A stretch of DNA of 64,000 nucleotides from JAAUTY01 sp964397305 (GTDB lineage: Bacteria; Cyanobacteriota; Cyanobacteriia; Cyanobacteriales; Spirulinaceae): the NCBI GenBank assembly GCA_964397305.1, contig CAYNIP010000008.1, positions 73,731-137,730 on the forward strand. The letters run 5' to 3'. Made by a program: the position numbers and the translations under genes. The notes below the pieces were generated by a model. The model was not told the origin of the DNA. It saw nothing but the letters and a program-made list of their open reading frames with translations, and made no database searches. Shown in pieces: positions 1-9,381 of this stretch (its first letter is position 1; each line of letters starts with the position of its first letter).

Positions 1-1068
1 GTTGCTCAGGAGGTTCATGAACACTTGGTTCAGTCGCCCGCTGTAGCCCGTGAGGGTGGCAGGGAAATCGCCATAGTCTTTGATCACTTCAAGGCCAGGA
101 AAGTCGCCCCGAGGCTTTAGGCGGGGTTGCAGAATCGCCAGGGTAGAATCGAGCCCCCGGTGAATATTCAGCAACTCTGGGCGATCGCCCTCGCAGCGGG
201 AAAAGTAGCGCAGGGAGTTGACCAATTGGCTAATGCGCTCGGTTCCAAGCTGCATTGAGGTCAGGGTTTTCAAAAAGTCTTCGCGCAAAAAATCTAGGTC
301 AATCTCGTCCACGAACTCGGCGATCGCGGCGGGAGGTTCTGGGTAGTGCTCCATGTACAGATCCACCAAAGCCAAGAGATCGCGGGCATAGTCCAGGGCT
401 GGGGTCAGATTGCCACAGACAAAGTTGACCGGATTGTTAATCTCGTGGGCCACCCCGGCGAGAAGTTCGCCCAGGCTGGAAAGCTTGTCGCTTTCCATCA
501 ATCGCCGGTGGGCCTCCTCTAGGCGGGTCGCCGCTTGCTCCAGCTCAGCAGCCTGGCGACGGTAGCGAGCCTCCGACTGTTGGAGCGCTAACTCCGCCTG
601 CTTGCGCCGGGTGATGTCTGTGACAAATCCTTCGTAGTAAAGCAGGTGTCCGGCTGCATCTCGCACAGCCTCCGCGTGTTCCGCGATCCAGAGGCGGCGG
701 CCATCGCGGCCATAAACCTCCGACTCGAACTCGCGCACATAGCCTTGCGCCTCCAAGAGGGCGCAGAACTGTTGATGCTGCTCCGGCTGCACGTAGAGCT
801 GACTGCCAATATCGCGCACGGCTTGTAAAAGCTGGGCTGGGGAATCATAGCCGTAGAGCTGAGCCAGGGCCGCATTCACGGCCAGGTAATGACCCGAAGG
901 GCTCGACCGGAAGATACCGATCGACCGGTTGGCGAACAGGTTTGAGGCGGGAGCTGTTGCCGTGGCACAGCCACAGGCAGTGCCTGTTTCTCTGCGACCT
1001 TCTAGGTCCTGGTCTGATCCCCGTCGTTGGGCCGCGAGGCCTGGGGCGCTTTTGCGGTTCGCTAACAT
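1..1068 (-). CDS. PAS-domain sensor histidine kinase (3' part beyond window)
   Basis: This is an incomplete two-component sensor kinase; 356 residues are visible and the gene runs off the left edge. In order there is a short polar N-terminus, a PAS domain (about residues 45-150, ending in TDITRRKQAE), a coiled-coil linker, and a HisKA dimerisation domain whose phospho-acceptor is His208 in VAHEINNPVNF. The visible part stops inside the ATPase N box (QVFMNLLSN). There is no transmembrane segment, so it is probably a cytosolic sensor; its ligand is unknown. The ATG chosen is the first in frame; the frame stays open upstream to a TGA near 1220, so a rare start further up is possible. It lies 211 bp downstream of the GHL10-like gene on the same strand. 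Confidence 0.85.
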   Translation of the reverse strand, partial: MLANRKSAPGLAAQRRGSDQDLEGRRETGTACGCATATAPASNLFANRSIGIFRSSPSGHYLAVNAALAQLYGYDSPAQLLQAVRDIGSQLYVQPEQHQQFCALLEAQGYVREFESEVYGRDGRRLWIAEHAEAVRDAAGHLLYYEGFVTDITRRKQAELALQQSEARYRRQAAELEQAATRLEEAHRRLMESDKLSSLGELLAGVAHEINNPVNFVCGNLTPALDYARDLLALVDLYMEHYPEPPAAIAEFVDEIDLDFLREDFLKTLTSMQLGTERISQLVNSLRYFSRCEGDRPELLNIHRGLDSTLAILQPRLKPRGDFPGLEVIKDYGDFPATLTGYSGRLNQVFMNLLSN

Positions 1069-1279
1069 CGTCCGTTCCGCCCGATCGCTACAAAATGAAT
1101 GCTTGATTCCATTGTCAAGATTTGGCGACGGAATCGGGGTGATGGACTTCGTAGCGGCGGGTGATCGTGATCGAGGCTCCTCGTGATGGCAGCCCCAACC
1201 CCGGTACTTTGTCAAAGCCCCATTCCAGGGGCAAAGCCATCAGTTCGTCGGCGGCTTCTGGTATCGACGCGGCAGGAGG

Positions 1280-4066
1280 CTAGCGACGACTCTGGCCTAG
1301 CTCCACCCGCTCCCCATAGCGCAGCAGCTTGTCCACGGCCGCCAGCCGATTAAACCAGGCTTCGGTCTGGTAGGGGCGCTGGGCGGCGTGCTGGCTCAGC
1401 CAGCGGGGGAACTGGCGGCGGAGCGTGGTCAGCAGGGATTGGGTCCGGCGGAGGTTGGCGGCCGAGGGCTGGGCGGCCAGGGTGGTGAAAGCGGCCTCAA
1501 GGGCAGCGGTCTGACGCCCAAAATCCCGCAGATCGGCAGCGCTGAGCACGAGCTGATCATGGGTGAGGGCGATCGCCCACTCCCGTGTCAGTAGGCTATA
1601 CTTCTCACGCGCCGCCGCTAGGGGCTGCCGGTGAGCCAAGGGCAAACGGCCCTGCTGGTCCCCTTGCACTCGGCGCAGGATGGTTTGGAGATTCAAGCTC
1701 AAGTTTTCCGCCGCAAACAGGGCATAGCCGCTCGCGGGAGAGTCTCGCAAGTACTGCATCTGATCCAGAGCCACCGTCGTGGGCAGACCCAGGAGGCGGA
1801 TGCCGGGCAGGAACAGGGCACTATTTTCCAGGCCTCGGCTGAACAGGGGCTGAGTCAGGCGCTGCAAATTGGGGGTGTCGCTGGCGTAGGTCATCGGCAC
1901 CAGGAGATCGATGTGACCGGCAGCGATCCAGCCCTCCCAGTTTTGTTGCAGACGGGCGAGGCGCTCACTGGCTGGAATCGGGAAGACGGCCGCCGAGAGT
2001 CGCACCTGGGGGTGTTTCTGCCGTAGCAGGGCCGCTGTGGATGCGACGAAGGTATCCACCTGCTGGATGCGGAACTGGGTCCAGCGCGACCAGAGGGGAT
2101 CACTGGGTCGCAGGGTTATCGGATCAACCCCCGTGAGGCGGCGAAACTGGGTCCGTGAGGCGGTGCCAAAGCCATAGACCTGATCGACTCGGGGATCTTG
2201 GAAGGGGTAGCGGATGTAGTCCAGGTGAATGCCATCCACGTTGTAGTTGGTGGCGATTTCATCGATCAGGGCCAACAGGTAGGCCTGAACCTCCGGGTGG
2301 GCTGGGTCAAAGAAGGCCTTAGCCACACTGCCCTGAAAGGGGTTGCCCTGGCGATTTGTGGCGACCCAATCCGGATTGCGGGCGAGGACGGGGCCGAGGT
2401 AGTCGCGGGGCTGGCGGAGGATCTGGTTGTGGCGCTGGTTGGCGGCTGCGAAAACCCAGATCCAAGCGTGCAGCTCCATGTTGCGTTCCTGGGCCAGCTT
2501 CACGGCTGCGGCCAGGGGGTCCCAGCCTTGGGTGAAGGGATTTTGCTCCGGGGCAACCTGGCTGGGGTAGATGGGGTAGCTGGCATTCAGGGTTTCAAAG
2601 AAGACGGTGTTAATGCCGGCGTCTTGGAGGCGGTTGAAAATGCGGGCTAGCTCAGCCTCGGAGCGGGTGCGGACAATGGTGCCGCGATCAAACCACATGG
2701 CTCGCGTTTCCGGGTGGCGGAGGACCGTGGTCGTCGGGTAGTTTTCCCAGATTAGGGTGCGGGCTTGGGTCCATTCTTGCCAGGCTTGGCCGAAGGCCTG
2801 CTGGCCCGCGAGGCGGCGGAAGTTGCCCAAGTGCTGGCGGGCTTGGGTGGCGGTAGGATCAATGGCCGCCAAGGTTGGGACTTGGCGTTTTTGGCGATCA
2901 TTTTCGGCCTGGGCGATCGCCCGGGCCAAGGACAGTTCCGGGCCGCCGTTGCTGGCCTGCCCCATCAATATCGCGCTCTCATAGCGCCCGATCAAGTCTT
3001 CCAGTTGGGCATTCAAGGCTTGGACCTGCTGGGGCGAGAGGGGCCGGCCGCTAGGCTCCGTGGGGCGAGGCGGGGGGGAACCGTCCCGCTCGAGAATGCT
3101 GTCGAGGGCTTCTTCGGCAGCGTCGGTATCGGCTTGGGGATCGTCCACTAGGGCCGTAGCCGGCCGGGGACGTGGGGGGGAGGCGGCCGGGGAGGTGGTA
3201 GCCGGGGGGGCGGCGGGGAGCGCTTGGGGGACTGGATTTGGGGTCGGGGCCGCCGCGCTGCCATCACAGGCGGCCCCACTGCCCGGCCGGTAGGGGGCGA
3301 TCGCCCCGTAACGGTTGAGGGCGGCCCGCAACCAAGCGGCATCTAGGTTGGCGCTGCTCGCCGCGTCACTGCCCCAGCGCCAGCCAAAGAATGTGACCTG
3401 TTCATTGGCGACTACGGCCGGCGGCTCGCCGTCCGTTTGCCAGACGGCGATCGCCTGGCTGGCGGCCCCCGTTGGGATGATCGCTCCCCCGCGCACGGGC
3501 GTTGTGGGGGCGGCCCCGCTCAGGTTCGCCCGCCCAGTGGCGCGCACCGCCGTGGGGCTGCTGAGGGGAAAGCCCCAATAGGCCCCGAGGAGCGATCGCA
3601 GTTGAGCCCGCACCGGGGGTGGCGATAGGCTGCCCGTAGACCCTGTGACGACGGCGCGCCCCCCGCTCCCCAACCAGGCTTGGAGGATCGCCGCTTGGCT
3701 GTTGTCGATACTTTCCACATTGGGCAACAGCAGCACGCTGAGCTGGGAGCTCTCGAGGCGGCGGGGCTCCCGTGCAGTGGTCCAATCGATCCAGCAGTAG
3801 TCTACATTGGTCTGCTGCAAGCGCGTGGTAATCTCCGACCACTGGTGATTGTTGTCACGGCTGCGAACCACGCCCAAACGCGGTGCTTGGGCTCTGGCGG
3901 GGAGAGGCCAGAGGGCGATCGCACTCGCCAGTACCAAACGAAGCCAAAGCCAGGGAAGCCGCGCGCAAGAATGGCAATGCAAAGTTCCTGTCTCCTGAAG
4001 GTCTAGTGAGTTGTTTTGATCCACGGCGACCCCGGGGCCTACTCCGGATCGAAGCTCGCCGCCCAT
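1280..4066 (-). CDS. Secreted GHL10-type glycoside hydrolase-like protein (DUF187 family)
   Basis: This is a large exported protein of 928 residues. A hydrophobic segment at about residues 38-60, ending in ARAQA, looks like a signal peptide, preceded by an unusually long 37-residue leader. An N-terminal alpha/beta region (about 60-255) resembles the glutamine-amidotransferase-like fold attached to many glycosidases. A proline/alanine-rich linker (about 270-340) follows, then a TIM-barrel region typical of GHL10/YngK proteins, with WFDRGTIVRT, HAWIWVFAA and VDGIHLDYIRYPF (near 617), where the acidic residues would be catalytic by family analogy. The substrate is unknown; envelope or extracellular polysaccharide is an inference. 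It starts 25 bp after the helicase gene on the same strand, so they are probably co-transcribed. No clear ribosome site is seen before the ATG. Confidence 0.85.
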   Translation of the reverse strand: MGGELRSGVGPGVAVDQNNSLDLQETGTLHCHSCARLPWLWLRLVLASAIALWPLPARAQAPRLGVVRSRDNNHQWSEITTRLQQTNVDYCWIDWTTAREPRRLESSQLSVLLLPNVESIDNSQAAILQAWLGSGGRAVVTGSTGSLSPPPVRAQLRSLLGAYWGFPLSSPTAVRATGRANLSGAAPTTPVRGGAIIPTGAASQAIAVWQTDGEPPAVVANEQVTFFGWRWGSDAASSANLDAAWLRAALNRYGAIAPYRPGSGAACDGSAAAPTPNPVPQALPAAPPATTSPAASPPRPRPATALVDDPQADTDAAEEALDSILERDGSPPPRPTEPSGRPLSPQQVQALNAQLEDLIGRYESAILMGQASNGGPELSLARAIAQAENDRQKRQVPTLAAIDPTATQARQHLGNFRRLAGQQAFGQAWQEWTQARTLIWENYPTTTVLRHPETRAMWFDRGTIVRTRSEAELARIFNRLQDAGINTVFFETLNASYPIYPSQVAPEQNPFTQGWDPLAAAVKLAQERNMELHAWIWVFAAANQRHNQILRQPRDYLGPVLARNPDWVATNRQGNPFQGSVAKAFFDPAHPEVQAYLLALIDEIATNYNVDGIHLDYIRYPFQDPRVDQVYGFGTASRTQFRRLTGVDPITLRPSDPLWSRWTQFRIQQVDTFVASTAALLRQKHPQVRLSAAVFPIPASERLARLQQNWEGWIAAGHIDLLVPMTYASDTPNLQRLTQPLFSRGLENSALFLPGIRLLGLPTTVALDQMQYLRDSPASGYALFAAENLSLNLQTILRRVQGDQQGRLPLAHRQPLAAAREKYSLLTREWAIALTHDQLVLSAADLRDFGRQTAALEAAFTTLAAQPSAANLRRTQSLLTTLRRQFPRWLSQHAAQRPYQTEAWFNRLAAVDKLLRYGERVELGQSRR

Positions 4067-4091
4067 TGTGACACAATCAGGACCGGCTGCC

Positions 4092-6773
4092 CTAGAGCGA
4101 ATCGTCTTGAACCGGGAAGCGTTCTAACAACCCTAGGGCGCGGCGGGCATTGTCCTGGAGGGTGGGATCAAGATGGGGCACATGGGGAATCTGGGAGAGA
4201 AAATCAACGGTACGGCGCAGCATTCGCACCAGATCCCCTTCATCAAAGCTGGTGTGGTTGCAGAGGTCACTCCAAGACCCCTCGAGGGCCCATTGCTCCA
4301 CCAGGCCGCTCAGTTCCACGGTGGTTTCCTCGAGCCAGACCGGCAGGGCGACCTTGTAGCGGTACTGGCACTTGATCAAGTCTTTGCGGAGGGAACTCAG
4401 GTTGGCCACAGCCGCCAATACGGGCGGACCGGGGCGGTAGCTCGTCCAGCTATCCGGCCGGGGCGGCTCGCTGATCAGGATGTAGACTACGGCGGCCAAG
4501 TGGTGGGGGTCGAGGTGATTGAGCTGACCTGAAGCGAGGACGAGGCCGAGCCAGAGTTCATTGTCGCCTCGGATCGCGGCGGCGGTTTGGCCCAGGGAGG
4601 TGGGGGCAAAGTCCCTCAGGGCGTCAAACTCCCGCAGCACCTTGACCAAGTTCATGAACTCGCGCCAGTGGGTGGTCTGGTAGTCCTGGTAGCGATTCTG
4701 GCGCTCTTGCAGCTCGGCTCGCAGGGTGAGGCGTTGCTGATGGCGCTTGACCAATTTTCCCGGCTGGCCCCATTGCTGGAGGGTGTGGCGATCGCACTCG
4801 GCCTGCACGAGGGTCAGCCGTTCCTGCTGGGCCTGCACCTGGGGCGGGGGACCCAAGCGGGCCTTCGCGCGGCTGGGCAGGCGCTCCGCGATCCGGGCGG
4901 TGGTCGGGTCGCCGGGGTAGGGCACTCCGAGCATATCGGCCACGGGCGCCGGGGGAGCGAGGGTCTCGAGGTCCGCCTCGCTCAGGCACAAGTCCGGATC
5001 GATGGCGATCGCGTCCCGCCGTGTCACCGCCAGCCAGCGATTGTCAGCCGTCAGGCAGATCAGGGCCCCGGTGCGGCTCCCGGCCCCGGCCCGGTGGGCG
5101 ACTAAGTAGGCAAACTGGGCCCGGGAGCCCGGGACGTGCTTGCCCTTGAGCACCAGACCGATCCCCGGTTGCAGATCGCCGACGAGCTTCGCGGTGGCCT
5201 TGGCCTGCTCCTCGCGGCTCTGTTGATCCAGTGTGCGTAACAAGCGCCGCTCTTCCCGCAGGCGCTCGTGGAGCTTCTGGTAGGTGGCAAACTCGGCCTC
5301 CGGGATCGGGGCCAATTCCACATCCAGCTTGGCCAGTTCCGTCATGAGTTCGGCGATCGCCGTCTGCTCCGGCCGCGAATGTTGCCCCGCGATGTATTGA
5401 GCAAAGCTGCGCTCGAGCAACTCTTTCACCCGTGCGACCGTGTGAGTTTGCAAGAGATTCAGCACCATGCCGTAGGTGGGGGTGAACTGGCTCTTGAGCG
5501 GTTCTGCGGGCTTTAGGGCCAAGCTCGCCGCATCCTTGGGGCCTTCAAAGGGGGTTTCGACCGTCACCACATGGCCCCGGGGGTCCATGCCCCGCCGGCC
5601 GGCCCGCCCCGCCATCTGCAAAAATTCCGAGGCCGTTAACAGGCGATGACCCCGATCCGTGCGTTTGGAAATCGCCGAGATTACCGTGGTGCGGGCCGGC
5701 ATATTGATCCCCGCCGCGAGGGTCTCGGTGGCGAAGACGACTTTGATCAAGCCGGCCTGGAAGAGTTCCTCCACCAACCCTTTCCAGGCCGGCAGAATCC
5801 CGGCATGGTGGGCGGCGATGCCCCGGCCCAGGGGTTCGACTTGGCCGCTGCGGCCGGCTTCGGGGTTGCGCTGGAGAAAGTCGTCGATCTGTTGCCGGAG
5901 CGCGGCGGCTTCTGCGTCATTCACCAAGCTCAGGGCCCCCAACTGCTCCACGGCGCGATCGCAACCCCGGCGACTGAAGATGAAGACAATCGCGGGCAGC
6001 AAGTCTCGCTCCTGCAACTGGCTGACGATCTGAGCCACCCCCGGGCACTCTTCCCGCCGCAGCCGTCGCCGTGTGCCGCGTCGTCGCTTGGGCTTCAGTT
6101 GGGGGTTGAGGTGCTGCTGCGGGTCGTCCAGCAAGGGGAACAGGCCCTTCTGGGTGCTGAAGTGAAACTCCAGGGGCACGGGGCGAAAGTCGGACTGAAT
6201 CAAGGTCGTGGGGCCGTGAATTTCGCTGATCCAGTCCGTCAGTTGATCCGCGTTGGCGATCGTCGCCGAGAGGGCCACGAGTTGTACCTTCGGCGGGCAG
6301 TAGATGATCGACTCTTCCCACACCGTGCCCCGCTGGCTGTCGTTCATGTAGTGGCATTCATCCAGCACGACAACCTCCACCCCTTCGAGGGAGGTCCCCA
6401 CCTGCCCGATCGGCGTGCCGTAGAGCATGTTGCGGAAGATTTCCGTGGTCATCACTAGGATCGGGGCCTCGCGATTGTGGGAGGTATCCCCCGTCAGCAG
6501 ACCGACGCCCTCGAGGCCGAACTGGCCGCGAAAATCACGGAATTTCTGATTGGAGAGGGCCTTGAGGGGCGTAGTGTAGAAAACACGCTTGCCGGTAGCG
6601 AGGGCCCGATGAATCGCATATTCGCCGATGAGGGTTTTGCCAGATCCCGTCGGAACTGAGACAACGACAGACTGCCCAGCATCCAGGGCGGCGATCGCCT
6701 GTTTCTGGAAATCGTCCAGTTCAAAGGGGAAAAGTTGCGTTGGATCGAGAGCAGATGATCGAGAAGGAGTCAC
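4092..6773 (-). CDS. Ski2-like DEAD/DEAH-box RNA helicase
   Basis: An 893-residue ATP-dependent RNA helicase of the Ski2/Mtr4 group. Walker A is VPTGSGKT (near residue 40), the Walker B box is DECH (near 135), motif III is ALSATI, and motif VI is QMAGRAGRRGMD (near 393). A long C-terminal region, about 720-885, fits the DSHCT helical domain. Family members unwind structured RNA for decay or ribosome biogenesis; the cyanobacterial substrate is not established here. The region between the second RecA domain and DSHCT (about 500-700) is arginine- and glutamine-rich, as is usual for the arch region of these helicases. It heads a probable unit with the GHL10-like gene, although no functional link is obvious. 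Confidence 0.9.
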   Translation of the reverse strand: MTPSRSSALDPTQLFPFELDDFQKQAIAALDAGQSVVVSVPTGSGKTLIGEYAIHRALATGKRVFYTTPLKALSNQKFRDFRGQFGLEGVGLLTGDTSHNREAPILVMTTEIFRNMLYGTPIGQVGTSLEGVEVVVLDECHYMNDSQRGTVWEESIIYCPPKVQLVALSATIANADQLTDWISEIHGPTTLIQSDFRPVPLEFHFSTQKGLFPLLDDPQQHLNPQLKPKRRRGTRRRLRREECPGVAQIVSQLQERDLLPAIVFIFSRRGCDRAVEQLGALSLVNDAEAAALRQQIDDFLQRNPEAGRSGQVEPLGRGIAAHHAGILPAWKGLVEELFQAGLIKVVFATETLAAGINMPARTTVISAISKRTDRGHRLLTASEFLQMAGRAGRRGMDPRGHVVTVETPFEGPKDAASLALKPAEPLKSQFTPTYGMVLNLLQTHTVARVKELLERSFAQYIAGQHSRPEQTAIAELMTELAKLDVELAPIPEAEFATYQKLHERLREERRLLRTLDQQSREEQAKATAKLVGDLQPGIGLVLKGKHVPGSRAQFAYLVAHRAGAGSRTGALICLTADNRWLAVTRRDAIAIDPDLCLSEADLETLAPPAPVADMLGVPYPGDPTTARIAERLPSRAKARLGPPPQVQAQQERLTLVQAECDRHTLQQWGQPGKLVKRHQQRLTLRAELQERQNRYQDYQTTHWREFMNLVKVLREFDALRDFAPTSLGQTAAAIRGDNELWLGLVLASGQLNHLDPHHLAAVVYILISEPPRPDSWTSYRPGPPVLAAVANLSSLRKDLIKCQYRYKVALPVWLEETTVELSGLVEQWALEGSWSDLCNHTSFDEGDLVRMLRRTVDFLSQIPHVPHLDPTLQDNARRALGLLERFPVQDDSL

Positions 6774-6879
6774 ACGCGAGGCTCAATAAATTCCGGAATG
6801 CATAGCCTAATGCACCCTATTGTAGATCGGCCGCTGAGCAAGCGCGGCGGTTCCCCCGCCACGGTTGGCTGAGCCCGTC

Positions 6880-7461
6880 TCAAACCCAGCCCAGACGGCC
6901 GAGGGGCCAGAAGCGAAAGGTGGCGCGGCCAATGACATTGCGCTCCGGCAGCAGACCCCACAGGTGCGAATCATTGCTGTTGTTACGATTGTCACCCATG
7001 ACGAAGAGGTAGTGGGGAGGAATCACCACGGGGCCAAGCTGATAGGCCGGGGGCTCCGCGATGTAGTCTTCCTGCTGGGGCTCGCCGTTCACCAGCACCG
7101 TCTGCTCCTGCACCGCCAGCCACTCTCCCGCCGTTCCCACAACCCGCTTGATGAAGGCCTGGCTCGCCTGGTAGCCCTGGGCTTGCAACTGGGGCGGCGG
7201 CTCAAAGACGACGATCTCGCCGTCGGCCGGGGGGCGGAAGTAGTAGGAGACCTTTTCGACCACCACGCGATCGCCCACCGCTAGGGTCGGGGCCATGGAA
7301 TCCGAGGGAATGTAGCGGGGCTCAGCGATAAAGGTGCGAATCACGACCACGAGGGCCAGGGCGATCACCACGATTTGCAGGTTTTCCCAGAGCCAGCGCC
7401 GCCAGCGGGTCGGGGGCTTGGCCGCCGCCACCGAGGGCGGCTCAGGGGGCTCAGGAGACAT
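6880..7461 (-). CDS. lepB: Signal peptidase I
   Basis: A type I leader peptidase that cuts signal peptides from exported proteins at the outer face of the cytoplasmic or thylakoid membrane. There is one N-terminal transmembrane helix (LQIVVIALALVVVIRTF). The catalytic serine lies in PSDSMAPTL and the general-base lysine in AFIKRVVG. The box MGDNRNNSNDSHLWG is the conserved GDN motif. About 193 residues is normal for cyanobacterial LepB. I chose the ATG beginning MSPEPPEPP; a TTG 63 bp upstream overlaps the radA stop codon (TTGA) and would add 21 residues. Either way it directly follows radA and is probably translated from the same message. Confidence 0.93.
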   Translation of the reverse strand: MSPEPPEPPSVAAAKPPTRWRRWLWENLQIVVIALALVVVIRTFIAEPRYIPSDSMAPTLAVGDRVVVEKVSYYFRPPADGEIVVFEPPPQLQAQGYQASQAFIKRVVGTAGEWLAVQEQTVLVNGEPQQEDYIAEPPAYQLGPVVIPPHYLFVMGDNRNNSNDSHLWGLLPERNVIGRATFRFWPLGRLGWV

Positions 7462-7520
7462 AGGCAGCGGGCTCAGGGTAGACAACAGTGGATCTGTGAA
7501 TCGTTGTGAATCGTATTGTA

Positions 7521-8954
7521 TCAACTCCCGTCAGCTCGCACCGGTCGCTCGCTGGTGGGCAGGGCCGCCACGATCGCATCCAGGGCCTTGCTGACCGGGA
7601 TCAGCTCCAGGCCCAGATCCGAGGGCAGGGTCTGGCCCTGGGGGATGATCGCCCGCCGAAAGCCCAGCTTGGCCGCTTCCTTCAGCCGCAACTCGAGCTG
7701 GGAGACCAGCCGAATTTGGCCCCCCAGGCCCATTTCACCGATGCACACGGTGCGCGGATCGACCACGCGATCGCGAAAACTGGCCACGAGGGCGATCGCC
7801 AGGCCCAAGTCCGTCGCCGGTTCTTCGACCGTAATGCCCCCGGCCGCCGCCACATAAGCATCCAGCTTCGAGAGGGGAATCCCCACCCGCTTTTCCAACA
7901 CCGCCAGGATTTGTTGCAGGCGATTGTAGCTGGCCCCCGTGGCCGAGCGACGCGGCGAGGCATAGCTCGTCGGGCTCACCAGCGCTTGCAACTCAACCAC
8001 CAGGGGCCGCGTGCCCTCACAGGCCACCACGGCGGCCGTGCCCGGAGCCGGCGCGTCCGTATTGCCCAAAAACAGGCGTGAGGGGTTGGCCACCTCCCGT
8101 AAGCCGCGATCGCCCATCTCAAAAATGCCAATCTCATGGGTGGCCCCGAAGCGGTTCTTCACCGAGCGCAGCAGCCGATGGGAGGCATAGCGATCGCCCT
8201 CAAAATACAGCACCGTGTCTACCAAATGCTCCAACACCCGGGGCCCGGCGATCGCCCCTTCCTTGGTCACATGGCCAACGATCAGCAGCACGATTCCCAA
8301 CTGCTTCGCGACCCGCATCAGGGCCGCCGTACATTCCCGCACCTGGGCCACGGAGCCCGGAGCCGACGTGAGGGCACTGTAGTAGAGGGCCTGAATACTG
8401 TCGATCACAGCCACCGCTGGACGCAGGGATTCCAGCTCCGCCAAGATCGATTCCAGACCCGTTTCTGGCAGCAGGTACAGGTGAGCGGCGATCGCCGGGT
8501 CCGTCGCCGCCACCCCGAGCCGGGAAGCCCGCAGCTTCACCTGCTGGCCCGACTCCTCCGCGCAGACATAAAGAATCGGGCGGGCCGCCGCGAGCTGATG
8601 AGCCGTTTGGAGCAGCAGCGTCGATTTGCCAATGCCAGGATCACCGCCGATCAGCACCAGAGAGCCAGGAACCAATCCTCCCCCCAGCACCCGATCAAAC
8701 TCTTGGAAGCCAGAACTGACCCGCTCTTGGCCGTCACTGGCGATTTCATCCAAGTGGAGGGCCGCCCGGGCCTGGGCCGGCCGCCGCGCCTTGGCCCCCC
8801 GGGGGCGTCGCTCCGCCATCGCCGCCCCAGCCGGGGGCTGGTTCAGCAGTTCTTCCAGGCTGCCATAGGTTCCACAGCTCGGGCATTTGCCAAACCATTG
8901 GGCGGCTTCTGCACCACACTCGCGACAGACATAAGTAGTACGGACTTTAGGCAT
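7521..8954 (-). CDS. radA: DNA repair protein RadA
   Basis: A RadA/Sms-type ATPase of 477 residues that promotes branch migration and processing of recombination intermediates. An N-terminal zinc finger is visible (CRECG, then CPSCG). Walker A is GGDPGIGKSTL, the RadA signature is KNRFG within SVKNRFGATHEIGIF, and the C-terminal third is the Lon-protease-like domain (SKLDAYVAAAGGITVEEP), inactive as a protease in this family. I chose the ATG that gives MPKVRTTYVCREC because it places the zinc finger at the usual distance; the frame stays open for 22 further codons upstream without family-like sequence. It is followed without a gap by lepB. Confidence 0.95.
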   Translation of the reverse strand: MPKVRTTYVCRECGAEAAQWFGKCPSCGTYGSLEELLNQPPAGAAMAERRPRGAKARRPAQARAALHLDEIASDGQERVSSGFQEFDRVLGGGLVPGSLVLIGGDPGIGKSTLLLQTAHQLAAARPILYVCAEESGQQVKLRASRLGVAATDPAIAAHLYLLPETGLESILAELESLRPAVAVIDSIQALYYSALTSAPGSVAQVRECTAALMRVAKQLGIVLLIVGHVTKEGAIAGPRVLEHLVDTVLYFEGDRYASHRLLRSVKNRFGATHEIGIFEMGDRGLREVANPSRLFLGNTDAPAPGTAAVVACEGTRPLVVELQALVSPTSYASPRRSATGASYNRLQQILAVLEKRVGIPLSKLDAYVAAAGGITVEEPATDLGLAIALVASFRDRVVDPRTVCIGEMGLGGQIRLVSQLELRLKEAAKLGFRRAIIPQGQTLPSDLGLELIPVSKALDAIVAALPTSERPVRADGS

Positions 8955-9008
8955 CGTGAACCTTAGGGGGGGGCTCGTCCGGAGTCGGCTCTCGTAACAA
9001 ATCTTGAG

Positions 9009-9050
9009 AAAACACGTCAAAACACGTCAAAACTTAAATAAAACTTAACT
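9009..9050. repeat. Short tandem AT-rich repeats in the radA-rpaB intergenic region
   Basis: Two tandem copies of AACACGTCAA are followed by two copies of an AAACTTAA-like unit. They lie just upstream of radA (minus strand) in an AT-rich stretch that contrasts with the GC-rich surroundings. They could be regulator sites, but I recognise no named operator. Confidence 0.45.
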
Positions 9051-9169
9051 CTTAACCAAAGCTGAAAACACAGGATTTCCTAAAGGAAACCTGGAATCTT
9101 CCCAGGGAGCGGTATTCTGCAAGCTACTCTAAATAAAACGGAGTACTCGCAAAGTAACTTAACGTTCAC

Positions 9170-9312
9170 GGTGGCTGCATCGCTGGCCGGGATGGGCAGG
9201 AAACCCCCCGACCCTTAATCCCGTGCCTGGGGGTGAGGAGGGAGCAAGCTCCTGTAAAAGCAAGACTTGAGGCAGGGAACCGTTCGAGTCCCATGACTCC
9301 AGCCGCACCACC
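9170..9312 (+). ncRNA. Candidate structured non-coding RNA upstream of rpaB (possibly 6S RNA)
   Basis: The ends of this 143-base stretch can pair into an interrupted closing helix. GGTGG at 9170-9174 pairs with CCACC at 9308-9312, TGC with GCA just inside, and GCTGG with CCAGC further in, giving 13 base pairs with small bulges. Inside are a perfect GGAGC-AA-GCTCC hairpin near 9241-9252 and long G- and C-runs able to pair. No reading frame crosses the stretch. A long closed rod with internal bubbles fits 6S RNA architecture and the size is plausible, but I could not confirm that identity. It could also be a structured 5' leader of the rpaB message, which starts 69 bp downstream. Confidence 0.45.
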
Positions 9313-9381
9313 TTCCCCTGCGCTGGGCTCCCGTTGCAGCTTTCAATTGTTGTCCCTGGTTAAAAAGGAGTGTTGAGTTCG

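Noticed and set aside
5646..6458. 270-codon plus-strand frame opposite the helicase
   Set aside because: It is antisense to a well-defined helicase and shows no recognisable protein feature.
9270..9312. tRNA-like T-arm (CCGTTCGAGTCCC)
   Set aside because: There is no acceptor stem, D-arm or anticodon arm at the right distance; better explained as part of the structured RNA candidate.
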